Below are positions 30,781 through 41,245 of a stretch of DNA of 64,000 nt, one piece after another. This DNA comes from Palaemon carinicauda (Eukaryota > Arthropoda > Malacostraca > Decapoda > Palaemonidae): positions 10,858,895 through 10,922,894 of the forward strand of contig NC_090736.1 in the NCBI RefSeq assembly GCF_036898095.1, given 5' to 3'. The first letter of the stretch is position 1. Each line of letters opens with the position of its first letter. The notes beneath the pieces were generated by a model. The model was not told the origin of the DNA and did not search any database. It saw nothing but the letters and a program-made list of their open reading frames with translations. Both the position numbers and the translations under genes were made by a program.

Positions 30781-31830
30781 AAAGCAAAGCAGTTATTTGT
30801 GAATGTAAGGGAAAGGGTGGATGTTGTAATCTGATTGAAAAACCCAGTTTAGATTGAGGCCTACTTCTCGGTACCAAAATTTGCTTTGAGGAGGAAAAGG
30901 ATGGCTAAGGACTTTTCGGTGTCATCCTTGGCAACAACCATGATAATGTCAAAGAAGCTCTATAGCACTTATCTCTCCCCATCAACATGGCAGACTGCCG
31001 AAGCTTCTGGGTATACGACCCTACCTCAGTTCCTGGGGAGTATGCGTCTAGAGCACGGAGTTCCCCAGTAATAGCTGTACTATATATGCTGGAAGCTCTT
31101 CAACTGCTTATAAGTTTGACCTAAAAATGCCTTAGCTTTCTTTAGATCTTGTAGGTATGCCCTTCAAGTTTTTCTTGAGGGGGCTGGTAGCAAAGGCTAC
31201 CATGCCCCTGTGCAAAAGGGCAGAAGAAAGGTTTTCACTGAGAGTTTCACATCTGAGCACGCCACCCTTATGCCTGTGACCCCCTCGCCCATGGTTCCCA
31301 TTATCTCTGTACCAGAAGCTGCAGCTTTGTAGGGCCTCTCAAAAAGCAAGCAAGTGCCCACTGTTTTTCCGGTGATCGTGACACCACTACAACATGTTGT
31401 GGTTCCTGGAAAGAATCTTGTGGACAGGTCCACATCGTTGTCAAATGTCCCAATGTGCATCTGATTTGTCAACTCACAAAGGCAGTGTAAAACAGTACCT
31501 CTTTGCTACTTGATGCAAGCTACTATGATAAGAGTTGTCGCTATCAATGGTACCAAGAAACTCATGAGTCGCTATTGGAATGCTCGCAGCTCTGCCTTCA
31601 TTTCCAACAGGTTGATGTACACGTGCTTTCCTTCATCAGACCAGCAACCCGAAGTGATCCGGTTCATCAGGTGCACAACCCATCCCTCCATTAACGCATT
31701 TGTGAACAGCATTTCCGAAGGACACTTCAGAAATGCTCATCTTCCCTCCACCAGACTAGATTGTCCTGTATATCCTGTTCCACTGGAACCAAATGATATA
31801 GGTGATAGCTGACTGCTGACAAGTGCTGCT
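30781..31830 (+). other. Decayed coding-like DNA, possibly gag of a DIRS-type element
   Basis: Plus-strand frames give broken protein-like strings: NYHDNVKEALQHLSLPINMA, then VTPSPMVPIISVPEAAAL, then LQHVVVPGKNLVDRSTSLSN and CTTHPSINAFVNSISEGHFR. Composition (P/V/S-rich middle) fits the gag-like first ORF of DIRS elements, but no motif proves it. The next element to the right is DIRS in the opposite orientation. Confidence 0.25.
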
Positions 31831-32329
31831 TCAGACATCACTGGTTGAGATACCCGTGAGTAACAAGCTTCTCCAAACACAAGATATGTGCAGTTAATGT
31901 CATTGTTGAGCTGGTAGTTCTAGCTGATTGAGAAAAGGTCGCTCTATTCCTGACGTGATTGTCTAATAGAAAGATTTTCACTAAATAATAATAAAGTTTA
32001 CACCACTTTCCTAAAGTAAAATTGATTTTGCCAAAGGTAAATGTGTACACAATTTACAGCACTTGTTTTCTTTCTTTGAGGAATAGGTGCTGGTTCTTAT
32101 TCCCCCACCCCCCTTCCCCACAAAAAAAAAAAAAACAATACTGTTTGCCTTTTTCTTTGTCACGCATTTGTGTTTGTGTGCAAATTTTGTTAAAAGTATT
32201 GTATTTTTTATATTATTGCTTAGTATGTCTGTATTAGCTATGGATCCTAAGACAGATAGTGCTCATGATTTCAAGTGTAATGTGATTACAATGGCACACA
32301 AGTTAAAAATGACAAATCTTTTAAATAAA
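31831..32329. other. No recognisable feature
   Basis: AT-rich; an A-run at about 32121-32133 and no coding motif. Confidence 0.4.
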
Positions 32330-32575
32330 CTGTATTTATCCTAACTATACAAACCTGAGATCTTTACCTATAAAAAACGGAATAACGGTGACGGACAGGA
32401 TACATCACCTAAAACTTATAACGAGGTGTAAATAACTGGCTGGTAATTACCTGGCCGGTAGCCGGGAGGCAACCGGTCCTCCTCCTGCCCTGCAGCTAAC
32501 TACAACCTCAATTGGATTGCAATCAGGACTTTACATCGGGGGTTGGTAATGGCGGCCAAGTTTGAGCAAAGAACT
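32330..32575 (-). repeat. Right ITR of DIRS A3
   Basis: On the plus strand it starts TTTATCCTAACTATACAAAC (32334), the reverse of the A-family right end, and continues through a GC-richer block. Confidence 0.55.
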
Positions 32576-32670
32576 CGGCTCTGTATAGTTGGGAAAATAC
32601 AAATTGATTTTAAAATTTGTCATTTGTTCTTACAAGCATGCTAATTGTTCGTTCTTTACCTATAGGAGAG
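32576..32670 (-). repeat. Internal complementary region of DIRS A3
   Basis: Plus strand TATAGTTGGGAAAATACAAA, then AAATTTGTCATTTGTTC, then GTTCGTTCTTTACC, aligning with the reversed A2 ICR block by block. Confidence 0.6.
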
Positions 32671-32749
32671 TCATTGTTATGAAGGATGAGCGCTCAAGTC
32701 CCAGCCACTATACTTCATGAGCCATGGGTGGCGACACCCAATCACAGAA

Positions 32750-33420
32750 AGCTAAATCACCTGCTGAGCATCCACAACAGGATCTAGTGTAAATGTGTCC
32801 AAGGTCCTGTTGGTAACATCCCAGAGGTAATGGGTTTTAAAGGTGGTTTGTCTCTTCGAAAAAAACCCCTGCCCTGAGACCCTGCATCAGAGAAGTTCTT
32901 TATGAAACCTAATGAGACTGCAAGGACTCTGATTTCATGATCTTTTACTGGAGATACTGTAGATATGGAAGAGTCTATTACTCTGGAAACAACTTTGCTT
33001 AGCAAAAAGGAGATGGTATTCCTAGAGACCCTTTTCCTGATCCTTCCTGTGTTTATGAAGAGGTTCTGCTGGCAAGGCCTGAACGGCCTAATACGTTTCA
33101 AATAGCTTCTCAGAGACCTAACAGGACACAGTAGAACTTAATCAGGATCCTCGACCAATGAAAAAAAGACTCAAAGAGAAAAATTATGAAAATCTAGGAT
33201 CCGAAGAGGCCGGGTTTTGTGTTTTTCCAACAAATCCAGAACAAAGCTTAGAGAGACCTCCCTCTAACCCTGTGAATGGGCGACATCAGCTGCTAGTCCA
33301 TGTACTTCACTCACTCATTTGGCTGAGACCAAGGCGAGAAGGAAGACTGTCTTTAAAGTGAGGCCTCTGTCAGATGCTTCCTTCAGAGGTTTGTAAGGTG
33401 CCTCTTTGAAGGATTCAGAG
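32750..33420 (-). pseudogene. DIRS tyrosine recombinase (copy A3), catalytic Arg codon now stop
   Basis: Minus strand reads LTLKTVFLLALVSAK, then TGA, then VSEVHGLAADV: the arginine of the AKR box is a TGA (a CGA to TGA transition would explain it). Further on come FINTGRIRKRVSRNTI, then DHEIRVLAVSLGF, the H-x-x-R box, and in another frame THYLWDVTN with the nucleophilic tyrosine (about 32822-32845). One frameshift separates the last two. Confidence 0.75.
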
Positions 33421-34265
33421 CCTTAATGACCTTCCATGAAGGTGGACTGACTTCCCCTGGAGGGCCGGTCTGTTTGAAGTTCCGTATTAGCATACAAATT
33501 TCCTAAGGAAGAAATGTCCAATTCGTCAAGTCTAAAGATTTGGCTCAAGACTAAGTGATAACCTTCACCGCAAAAATGGACCAAGTTTCCCCCCCACCAA
33601 GGTAGAATAAAAAATCTGCGATTACAGGTATAGAGGTGTCAATTTCAGAAATACCCCTTAAATGACACCAACCACAAAAGACAGCCCATTTTGCCTGGTA
33701 GACTGCAGTCAAGGATTTCCAAAGATATCCAGATATCTGTTCTGAAGTTCACTCTAGAAAACCCTTTCTGAGAGAAAAGGTGTTGGATAGTTTCCACTCG
33801 TGAAGACATAGGGTTTCTAAGCTGCTCTGGAATATCCTGACATGGCAGTGTTGCAGAAGATGCTGAAGGTGTGAGAGTTCTCTCGGTATCTTCACATTCC
33901 ATTCCCAATGTGGTCAAAAGAGAGCTTCACTAAAAAGTTCGGGGTATCCCTTATGCTGTTGAGAGCCTTTCTTAACAAGCAGAAAGGCAGAAAAGTATAG
34001 GCTTCAAGGCCGTCCGAGAGATGCTGGAAGGCGTCCTCGAACACCGCTGCTGGATCTGGTATTGGTGAGCAGTATATTGAGTTTTCTTTTCAGGTCTATA
34101 ATTAGAGAACCCAACAAAGTTATTAATTCCTTTGCTGTCTGAGAAATCAAAGACCATTCTCTAGGCTATTTGTTGAAACAGACACCCTGTCCTCCAAAGG
34201 AAACACTTTCCCTTGGAGAATGTTGACACCCATGCCCCAGTAGACGAGACATTGAGATGGAGTTC
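33421..34265 (-). pseudogene. DIRS RNase H end and linker (copy A3)
   Basis: Minus strand frames include DPAAVFEDAFQHLSDGLEAY then TFLPFCLLRKAL (about 34060-33950), the block after RNase H in this family, followed by a decayed linker toward the recombinase. Many stops. Confidence 0.55.
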
Positions 34266-34827
34266 AGGAGGAATTGTTTAGTTTTAAACTTTGGAATACT
34301 CTGCTCGCTTATCTAAAGGCATTGCTTAGCGTTCGATCATTTAAGAAATCATATACAAATCTCCTGTTATCTGGGTATTAAGCTTTATTAATAAATATTT
34401 ATACTTTCCTACCTAACCACAATACATGTATGTTTCATTGTTTAGAATATTCTTATTTGTAAAACTAATTCTTTTACTGAGTTTCTTGCTTAATATCTAA
34501 TTTTTTCAATGTATATGCCATCAGCTTTCATATACCATCCTTCTTTATCATATAAATATACATTTCCATTTGTTTTTAGGCTAAGAATCTCATTTATATG
34601 TATCTATTTGTATATATATACTTATATATATGTATGCGTACATTTTGTATATCTATATCCATATTTACTTTATTTTTTATTTTTACATAATTGATGATAT
34701 TATTTTAGTTGTATCATTGCCCAAAGAGCTCTGCTCCACATGGGCTTGGACCGAGTCTTTTTTTCTTTTTGTAAATCTTTGTATGTAAATATTTTTGTCC
34801 AATAAACATTATTATTATTATTATTTT
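34266..34827 (+). mobile_element. 5'-truncated CR1-like LINE tail
   Basis: Plus strand frame 34271-34381 reads ELFSFKLWNTLLAYLKALLS then VRSFKKSYTNLLLSGY stop, the typical C-terminus of CR1-type ORF2. A 3' UTR of about 440 bases follows, ending CCAATAAACATTATTATTAT with an (ATT)n tail at 34808-34827. It is inserted in DIRS A3 in opposite orientation. A short TCAGGA is present at both edges and may be the target duplication. Confidence 0.75.
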
Positions 34828-35190
34828 TATCAGGATTCCCAGATCCTGAAAGAACTGGAGAAACTTCTCTCGATGAGCCAAGATGACCTCTCATGATTCT
34901 GGGAGGATGAGTCAGTCATCCAAATACCTCGGTAGCCAGATCCCGTTGGCATGAACCCAGGCTGATACCAGTTCCAAGATCCTCGTGAAGACCTGGGGTA
35001 CTATTGAGAGGCCAAAATGGAGGACCTAGAACAGGTAAATTCTTTTGTCTACGACTACTCGCAGATATTTCCAGGACAGAGGATGGATCGGGACTTAGAA
35101 GTAGGCATCCCTTAAGGGAGCTGGTCGACCAATGCCATTTTATTAAGGACATGACTTCGACATTCATACCATTGAATAATTGGGACTTCA
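34828..35190 (-). pseudogene. DIRS RT (copy A3), motifs A and C readable
   Basis: Minus strand: LRDAYF, stop, VPIHP (motif A, about 35120), then VLHFGLS..PQVFTRI in neighbouring frames, then ANGIWLPRYLDDWLILPE (motif C with both aspartates, about 34940-34890). The aspartates of YLDD are intact, but frameshifts divide the domain. Confidence 0.75.
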
Positions 35191-35600
35191 CCAAACCACA
35201 TAGGATTTCTGCCTCTGACTCTTTGGTTTTGTGACATCAGTGCAATTTATCTTGAAAATAGGTATTTTTCAAATTCTATCTCCTCCCTTAATACTTAATA
35301 TTAAGACCTGTGATCACTGCCATATATAGACCTGATGTACACATCCAACTAAATGATGATTTTTTTTTATCTAGGTAATTTTTTTGCTAGATAAGAGTTT
35401 TTTCATTATGGTAAGGAGTAAACCATATAAAACAAGGGATAAAAGGAAGAAGAAAATTAAACAAAAATTTGAAAAGGAGGGCATCATTTAATTGTTGTAT
35501 AATGCCTTTCTAAGTTATATACCAAATTTCAATGATATAGCTTTGAAACTAAGGGAGAAGATACACTTTGAAGGTAAATAAGTATACCGTGCTGTAGTTT
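35191..35600 (+). repeat. Repeat R, copy 1 (unclassified, about 410 bp)
   Basis: Shares its whole length with a second copy (48373-48438 joined to 54891-55232). Begins CCAAACCACATAGGATTTCT; carries an inner inverted pair, AAATTCTATCTCCTCCCTTA at 35271-35290 against a GGGAGAAGATA arm at 35553-35563. No coding capacity. A non-autonomous DNA transposon is one possibility. Confidence 0.7.
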
Positions 35601-35935
35601 TGAGAGACGGCCATTCAAATATTAATTTTTTTTTTTTTGTATTTTTACAAAGACAACATTAATAAATCATAATTACTATGAATTCTATATTCTAATTTAG
35701 GTATTAATATACCAAAATAATGTTATTTATCATAATCTATTCATAAATAAAGATCCTTTTACCCAATATCTTGCTTCTTTATGCTCCTGGTAGCGGATTT
35801 TCTTTTATGTGTTAGCGAGATATTTTGATTTTTCCCTCTTTGGCTTGATGAAATTTTTGCCAAAACAAAGAAAAATCAATGTAAAATCAAGTGCAATTCA
35901 GAAGTCAAATTCAAATGTTTTTAATAAATCGTGAT
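35601..35935. other. AT-rich DNA, no recognisable feature
   Basis: T- and A-rich with no coding motif, between repeat R and the RTE-type LINE. Confidence 0.4.
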
Positions 35936-36283
35936 TATCATCATCATTTCCTCCTGCGCCTATTGACACAAAGGGCCTCAGTTAGATTTCACTAGTCGTC
36001 TCTATCTTGAGCTTTTAATTCAACAATTCTCCATTCATCATCTACTTCACACTTCATCGTCTTCAGCCTTGTAGGCCTGGGTTTTCTAACTCTTCTAGTG
36101 CCTTGTGGAGCCCCGTTAAAAGTTATGTGAACTAATCTCTCTTGGGGTGTGCAAAGACAATGCCTCAACCATCTCCATCTACCCCTCACCCTGATTTCAT
36201 CCCCATATGGCACTATGTTGGATATTGTTTCACTGTTATAACATGACTCACGTCCATATAGTAACACCAACCTCACTCAACTG

Positions 36284-36370
<87 letters not shown>
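36284..36370. repeat. (AT)n microsatellite, about 87 bp
   Basis: Nearly uninterrupted AT dinucleotides. It adjoins a 65-base LINE 3' end and probably grew from its tail. Confidence 0.95.
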
Positions 36371-36371
<1 letters not shown>

Positions 36372-36375
<4 letters not shown>

Positions 36376-36436
36376 TCACTATTATTATTAATTGCCAAGC
36401 TAAAACCCTAGTTGGAAAAGCAGAATGCTATAAGTA
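36372..36436 (-). mobile_element. 65-bp 3' end of the LINE A/B family
   Basis: GCCAAGCTAAAACCCTAGTT then GGAAAAGCAGAATGCTATAA matches 23430-23470 of LINE B. A severely 5'-truncated insertion. Confidence 0.75.
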
Positions 36437-38000
36437 AATTCAGAAGATTTGATTTCCAAATTTTACTTAAACTACACATTGTCTGATTTACTTTTTTTAA
36501 TCTTTCATTAAACTTAAATTCTGAAAATCCTATATTAAAGATCATAGTTCCTAAATATTTAAATGATTCCACCTCATTAATACTTTCTCCTCCCGATGAT
36601 ATTTTATCTTCCATTGCATATTCCATTCTCATCATCTCTGTCTTTCTTCTATTTATCTTTAGCCCAACCTCATGTGATATTTCATGCATTCTGGTAAGCA
36701 AGCTTTGCAAGTCCTGTGGTGTTCTGCTCATAAGAACAGCGTCATCATCATACTCTAGATAAGCTAATTTCCTGTTACTAATCCAGTCCAAACCTTCTCC
36801 ACCTTCTCCAACTGTTTTCTGCATTACAAAATCCGTGAAGAGGACAAACAACATAGGCGTCAACACATTCCATAGGAGTACTCCACTGTTTATAGGAAAT
36901 TCATTTGATAGGACTCCATTAACATTAACTTTGCACTTGCTATGCTCATGGGCAGACTTAGTTAAATTTACATAAATGAGAGGAACTCCATAATAACGTA
37001 GGACTCTCCACAAAATTGTCCGGAGAATATACTTAAGGGTTTCTCATAGTCCACAAATGCCATCAAAAGTGGATTTCTATATTCTACACATTACTGTACT
37101 ACATGTCTTAAAGTGAAAATTTGGTCAATTCAACTTCTACCTTTTCTAAATCCTGCCTGTTCATGTGTCAGCCCTCTCTCTCTTAGTCTCTAGAATGAGC
37201 ATACTATATATTTTCATAACAACTGACAGAAGTGTGATGCCTCTAATTATTGCAATCAGTCGGATCTCCTTTTTTTTTGCCATTGTCACCAACACTCCTA
37301 ACTCCCATTCATCAGGTTTTGCCTCTTCATACCACATTCTACAAAATAATCTTGTAAGTATTCTGGGTTTCACTTCATTTCCAGCCAATATCATCTCAGC
37401 AGTTATTCCATAGTATCAAGGGGCTTTCCATCTCTTGAGTTTTTAAAATGGTTGCTTTGAATTACATCAAGGTCTTCCTCAGCTTCAGGTGTATCAGTCA
37501 AATTATTCCTTTCATATCTCCTATTCATGACCTCACCAAAGTGTTACATCCAACAGGCCGTTTTTCATCTTCTGAGGTTATAAAAGATCCATCTCTCTTT
37601 TTAATGGGCATATAATTCATCTTCTTTGCCCCATTAGATATTTCATTAATAATTCTATGTGCAATTCTTACACCATAGCCACTCCCTGAATTCATAGCTT
37701 TGTCAGCCTCATCTGCTTTCCTGTCTAAATATTCTCTCCAGTCATTCCTGGCTTTTCTTTTGACTTCACCATCAATATTGGAATACTTAGCATGCTCTAC
37801 CTTGTGATTTTCATTACTTCCTCGAAAACTTTCAACAATCAATTTCTGTCTTTGTCTTCTTTTTATAATATCCAAAGTATCATTTGATATCCATGTTTTT
37901 TTCCTTGTAACTGCAATTAACTGACTGACTGATACATGTTCTTAATATCACACCATTCATCATTAATTGTCTGCTTTTCTTCTCTTCAAGTCTCTATGAC

Positions 38001-39530
38001 TGCAAATTGATTCTTACAATCAATTGCAGATACTTCATTAAAGACGGATGGATTGGGTTCTGGAATTATGCGTCCTTTAGGTCCAGAGTGCACTTGAAGT
38101 CCTGTGGTCTTACCGATTGTCTGACCTTCTCTAATATGGTGTGGACTTCAGCCCGAAGGGCCAGGTCCTTTGCAGATCCCTTTACAGAAAAGCTCGTTGA
38201 CGCTGGGGTCCTGACCAGTGGAGGGAGAGATGAGTGAACGGAGTGCAATACCCTAAACGTATCACAAAGATTGTCAGGGGTTTGGTCACGAGCTGCATTT
38301 TCTTTTCACAAAAGAACTTGGGGCTTTTCTTGCCCTTGGCAGGAAAGGGCTTTTTAGACACCTTGTCCGTTACTGCAGTACTGTTTTGTCATTCTTGAAG
38401 AGGCCACATGTGGACTGCTTGACCGCCTCTGTAGGTTTTGTAGTCCTCTATGAGGACTTTTTAAAGAGTCCCTAGACTCTTTACTCAAAGAGAAGAAGGC
38501 CTCTAGCACCGAAGGCTTAGGTGTTACAGCCTTCTGCTGGTCACCCATAAGGGAAAAGATGAAATCCTCCCCGGGTTTCAAGACTACTATGCAATCTCTC
38601 GGGACTTCCTTAAATGAGCGAAGGCCAGAAAGAGACGGATAAGGACTCTTCCCTATGAGAGAACTCAGTCTGAACTAATGGAGAAGTGGGCAAGGAAACA
38701 AATGACCTCACCTTGGACGCTCTGATGGGGGTGATGCTGTTTCTTAAAACGGTGCCATTCTGGCGGATGTTGACGTTGGTCAAGAGCTGGTTTTCGTGGC
38801 CGCTGTGTATTCGGAGGGTGCTTGTGAGTAGTCACCTGTCGACGAGCTGCTGATGGGGACTGCCATTTGTCTGCCGATCGGTTAGTGGATCGGCGCTATG
38901 GCGAATGGCGAGAACCGAGGAGCTGATGTCGTTTGCCTTCTGATCTCTCAGGAACGACAAGCAGAGGGTGACTGGCGAATAGTTGAAAGCTCCTGGTGAG
39001 TTGCCGAGCGGCGAACTGCCGGTGAACGGTGAGCTGCCGGCGAGCTGTCGGCAATCGGTAGGAAGAAGATGAGCAGTGAACCATAGGGGAGCGGAAAATG
39101 GCTAACCGTTAGCGAGCGGTGAATGGCTTGCCATTGGCAAACAGTGAACGGATGGTGACTGACGAGTGGTCAGAGGCAGCCTGGTCAGTTGGCGAGCGGC
39201 GATCTGCCGTCAATAAGGGTATCGAATCAAAGATTGGGAGGTTGGCGATCATAGAGCCGAAGGTGAACGGCAAATCGCTGGAGAAGTCCGGAAGAGGTTA
39301 ACCATTGTCGAATGGCGAACGGTTGCATGCAGATGGGTCATCGAAGGATGAGTGACCGTGTGGCTGTAACTAGCTGGAGAGTCACAAACCGTAGTTTGTT
39401 GACGAGCAGGTGGCGAAGAGAGTTGGTCTGACAAGAGCTGTAAGGCTGGCGAAAGACAAGAACGAGAAGAGTCTGAGGTCATAGGCATAAGGCAGTCAGA
39501 GAGATGCCTATTGGCAAAAGGACAAACAGA
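38001..39530 (-). mobile_element. DIRS-like fragment A4: gag-like region and RT start
   Basis: Minus strand, 5' to 3': GC-rich repeats (39480-38720), a gag-like piece (LKPGEDFIFSLMGDQQKAVT, 38581-38354) and the RT start (AEVHTILEKVRQSV, then CTLDLKDA, stop, FQNPIHPS, 38248-38010). It also contains a motif A, so it is a copy distinct from A3, which has its own. It is cut at the 3' side by the RTE-type LINE and at the 5' side by the Tigger copy. Confidence 0.6.
38720..39480. repeat. Degenerate GC-rich repeats (GGCGAACGG type)
   Basis: Short units such as GCGAGCGGCGAACTGCC and GAACGGTGAGCTGCCGG repeat irregularly. On the minus strand they resemble the CGCTCGCC/CGTTCGCC repeats of A2 (12.3-12.8 kb), supporting a gag-region origin. 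Confidence 0.65.
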
Positions 39531-39539
39531 CAATCAGCG

Positions 39540-40960
39540 ATCAGCGATTCATCTACCTCCAGACCCATGGACTTGCCCAAGGGTACAATCTCTTCGATGT
39601 CTTCCTCGGCGGCAAGCACAGGTTCATTCTCGGGGCCAAAACCTTCGAAATCTCTGGGAGCAACAGCATCAGGCCAAAGCTTCTTCCAATCGGAATTCAC
39701 GGTCCGACGAGTTACTCCCTCCCAAGCCTGATCAATGATCTTTAAGCAGTGCACGATATTGAAGTGGCTCCTCCAAAATTCACGCAAAGTTAAGTTGGTG
39801 CTTTGCATGACATAAAGCACTGCTTAAATAAGTGCTTTGTGTAGAGCTTCTTAAAATTCGAGATGACTTGCTGGTCCTTGGGCTGGAGGATAGGGGTGGT
39901 ATTCGGTGGAAGATACAACACCTTGATGAATTTGTATTCGTCGATGATATCATCCTCGAGTCCGGGGGGGGGGGGGGGGGGAGCTGGTGCATTGTCCAAA
40001 CAAAGCAAGCACTTCAAAGGCAAATTCCTTTCCTGAAGATACTTCTTGACAGCAGGGCCGAAAACTACGTTTACCCATTCCACAAAGATATGCCTAGTAA
40101 CCCAAGCCTTAGAATTAGAATGGCATAGAACATGTAGCAGGTCTTTATTAAATCTATGTGCTTTAAATGCCCTAGGGTTTTCGGAACGGTAAACTAACAG
40201 AGGCTTAATTTTGCAGTCCCTGCTGGCGTTGGCACAAAGCGCAAGAGTCAACCGATCCTTCATTGGCTCATGTCCAGGCACTTTCTTCTCTTCGGCGGTA
40301 ATATACGTTCGACTAGGCATCTTTTTCCAAAACAGACCGGTTTCATCACAGTTGAAAACCTGCTGCTCTACGTAACCTTCCTCCGCCACGATGCTTTCGA
40401 ACTTTTTAACAAAGTCTTTAGCAGACTTAGTGTCCGAATTTGAAGCTTCTCCATGACGAACAACTGAATGAATCCCAGTCCGTTTCCTAAATTTCTCGAA
40501 CCAACCTCGAGACGCATTGAATTCCTCCGTTGTAGGATCGGCTGAACTCTCCCCCGCGTCACCCCGAGAGCGCGCCGCCTTCAAGTCACTGTAGATAGCG
40601 CTGGCCTTCTCACAAATGATCGTTTACATGATCGTATCGCCAACAATCTCCTTGTCTTTGATCCATATTAACAAAAGTCATTCCATTTCTTCAAGGGTAG
40701 GGCTACGACGTTTAGAAATAATCATGATCCCCTTCGAAGGTTTCACTGATTTAATGGCTGACTTCTGTTTTATGATCGTCGAGATCGTCGACATATTCCG
40801 GCCATATTGTTCAGCGAGATCGCTAACACGTACACCTCGCTCATGCTTTTCTATGATTTCCTGCTTTAATTCTAATGAAAGCATAGACTTCCTCTTTTTC
40901 TCACCACTGCTACTACTTCCTGAACCAAAACTAAGCAAGATAAAAAAACTGTTAAAACTG
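39540..40960 (-). pseudogene. Tigger transposase
   Basis: DNA-binding part: GEKKRKSMLSLELKQEIIEK and SDLAEQYGRNMSTISTIIKQ (Psq/CENP-B helix-turn-helix, about 40890-40760). CENPB-type second domain: ASRGWFEKFRKRTGIH. Catalytic DDE/DDD domain: VFNCDETGLFWKKMP (first D, about 40355), LLCLDNAPA (second D, about 39990) and PILQPKDQQVISNFKKLY (third D). A run of 18 G at 39964-39981 encodes prolines where the family has a His-Pro step after NAPA. Frameshifts occur at about 40600-40680 and 39805. Confidence 0.9.
39964..39981 (+). repeat. Run of 18 G inside the transposase
   Basis: Reads as a proline string on the minus strand and keeps the frame (18 is a multiple of 3). Confidence 0.9.
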
Positions 40961-41245
40961 AGCGAATAGAGGACAACCACACAATGCGCACGAGATGAGA
41001 GGACTGATCAAGGTGACGCTCGATTGGCGTCCCTACGATGTGCTGCCGTCTAGCAGCGTCAACAACAAACTACACTGCACGCTTTCGAGAAAATTCCACG
41101 GGTAAGCGTATTGTTTACGTCGTATGTTGGAGCAACACTTTGTATGTTGAGACAGAAATTTGGTCGAATTTTACTTCGTATGTTGGAAAATTCGTATGTT
41201 GGGACTATCGTATGTAGAGGTATTACTGTACTGTTCATCGCAGAG

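Larger units (their letters stand above)
32330..35190 (-). mobile_element. DIRS-like element copy A3, 5'-truncated
   Basis: Reading the minus strand: RT (35190-34828), RNase H region (34265-33950), YR (33420-32750), ICR (32670-32576), right ITR (32575-32330). A LINE tail (34266-34827) is inserted between RT and RNase H. The 5' side stops at repeat R near 35191. The ICR and ITR match copies A1 and A2 in reverse orientation, which defines strand and family. Confidence 0.75.
35936..38000 (-). mobile_element. RTE-type LINE fragment with most of the RT
   Basis: Minus strand, 5' to 3': TRKKTWISNDTLDIIKRRQR (37890), the IRLIAIIRGITLLSVVMKIY block (37270), VPLIYVNLTKSAHEHSKCKV, INSGVLLWNVLTPMLFVLFT (motif B), LAYLEYDDDAVLMSRTPQDL (motif C, normally YADD), INRRKTEMMRM, and a C-terminal RVRGRWRWLRHCL segment to 36000. 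The 3' end has ATGATGATAATC-type repeats (35940). An (AT)n tract and a CR1-like tail interrupt it at 36284-36436. Frames are broken at several points. Confidence 0.8.
39535..41228 (-). mobile_element. Tigger transposon, 3'-truncated, with transposase
   Basis: Minus strand starts at 41228 with CAGTAATACCTCTACATACG next to a TA target (41229-41230) and has subterminal CCAACATACGA repeats. The transposase follows. The other terminus is missing: homology fades at about 39535 in the transposase C-terminus, where GC repeats begin. It lies at the 3' edge of DIRS B1, in whose 3' sequence it inserted. Confidence 0.85.

Noticed and set aside
31197..31472. Minus-strand 91-residue ORF
   Set aside because: No motif; antisense to a decayed plus-strand coding-like stretch that explains its openness.
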